DNA of 5,834 bases from Desulfosporosinus sp. Its GTDB lineage: Bacteria; Bacillota; Desulfitobacteriia; Desulfitobacteriales; Desulfitobacteriaceae. The notes beneath the pieces are model-generated. The model made no database searches. It was not told the DNA's origin and saw only the letters and a program-made list of their open reading frames with translations. Every line of letters starts with the position of its first letter. The first letter of the stretch is position 1. This document shows positions 5,338 through 5,834 of the stretch, in pieces. The translations under genes and the position numbers were made by a program. Where the stretch lies: the NCBI GenBank assembly GCA_016278585.1, contig JADQBO010000481.1, positions 1 to 5,834 of the forward strand, in the 5' to 3' direction.

Positions 5338-5834
5338 ATGAGAAGGACTAAAATTATCTGTACAATTGGTCCGGCAAGTGAATCTAAGGAAAAGGTTCAA
5401 GCTCTTCTAGCTGCAGGTATGGATGTCGCTCGACTTAATTTTTCCCATGGAACCCATGAAGAGCACGGTCGTAGGATTGCTATTCTCAGAGAAGAAGCTG
5501 CCAAGATCGGTAAGCATTTAGGAATACTTCTTGATACTAAAGGTCCTGAAGTACGTACTGGAAAAGTTCCCGAAGAAGGTGTTACTCTCATAAATGGATC
5601 TGAGTTCATTTTAGATACGGATCTCAGCCCTGGAAATCAGCAGAGGGTTGGAATTACTTATACGGATTTATGGCGCAAAGTAAGCCCTGGCAGCCATATT
5701 CTCATCGATGATGGTCAACTTGATTTAGAAGTCACCTCTGTGGACAAAGAAATTATCAGAACAGTTATTCGAAACGGCGGAATTCTCAAATCTAAAAAAG
5801 GGGTTAATACACCAAATGCACTGATCGACTTACC
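5338..5834 (+). CDS. pyk: Pyruvate kinase, N-terminal part (3' end outside window)
   Basis: Pyruvate kinase transfers phosphate from phosphoenolpyruvate to ADP, the last ATP-forming step of glycolysis. The frame is open from ATG 5338 to the window edge (165 full codons), about a third of the usual protein. Seen motifs are TKIICTIGPAS (4-14), GMDVARLNFSHG (about 28-39, with the Arg and Asn that contact substrate and potassium), LLDTKGPEVRTG (about 62-73), and the B-domain segment IDDGQLDLEV (about 122-131). AGAGGTG (5327-5333) is the ribosome binding site, with a short spacing of 4 bases to the ATG. Only 18 bases separate it from gap, implying one transcript and shared control. The catalytic lysine region and any C-terminal PEP-utilising domain lie beyond the edge and cannot be assessed. 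Confidence 0.96.
   Translation, partial: MRRTKIICTIGPASESKEKVQALLAAGMDVARLNFSHGTHEEHGRRIAILREEAAKIGKHLGILLDTKGPEVRTGKVPEEGVTLINGSEFILDTDLSPGNQQRVGITYTDLWRKVSPGSHILIDDGQLDLEVTSVDKEIIRTVIRNGGILKSKKGVNTPNALIDL

Noticed and set aside
5397..5609. Antisense ORF opposite pyk
   Set aside because: It is a shadow frame; the + strand frame clearly encodes pyruvate kinase.

Overview
The window looks like part of the chromosome of a low-to-moderate GC, menaquinone-using anaerobic Firmicute. The Peptococcaceae/Desulfitobacteriaceae type (Desulfitobacterium, Desulfosporosinus and relatives) fits best. This rests on protein style, purine-rich ribosome binding sites, and an ETF gene next to a membrane Fe-S/cytochrome b reductase. 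It is an inference, not a database match.

Region 1 (1-2737) is an electron-transfer module. It holds the C-terminal part of the electron transfer flavoprotein alpha subunit (etfA, cut by the left edge), then a long reading frame for a membrane EtfAB:menaquinone oxidoreductase of the HdrD-like/EMO type. That protein has an N-terminal NarI-like heme b membrane domain, two [4Fe-4S] motifs and two CCG domains. Together they would carry electrons from acyl-CoA (or similar) dehydrogenases through ETF to the quinone pool. The reading frame is interrupted once, by an in-frame TGA at 1934-1936. The same frame stays open on both sides, and all cofactor motifs are present and in register. The codon lies in a contiguous family-like stretch (ENN-[TGA]-NPWG). 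The best reading is a selenocysteine codon in a 680-residue selenoprotein, with an irregular hairpin at 1952-1976 as a weak SECIS candidate. A nonsense mutation or sequencing error is the competing explanation. A 16-bp terminator hairpin closes this unit.

Region 2 (2738-4120) is a single-gene unit with its own ribosome binding site and a clear intrinsic terminator. It encodes a 380-residue protein with two P-loop NTPase domains that look like an internal tandem duplication. I recognise the uncharacterised PRK06851-type family; the function is unknown.

Region 3 (4121-5834) is a glycolytic unit: an AT-rich leader, an NAD-type glyceraldehyde-3-phosphate dehydrogenase gene (gap), and 18 bases later the start of pyruvate kinase (pyk), cut by the right edge. 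The gap-pyk pairing without pgk, tpi, pgm or eno between them differs from the usual Firmicutes gap operon. No tRNA, rRNA, CRISPR array or insertion sequence was seen. All genes are on the + strand.
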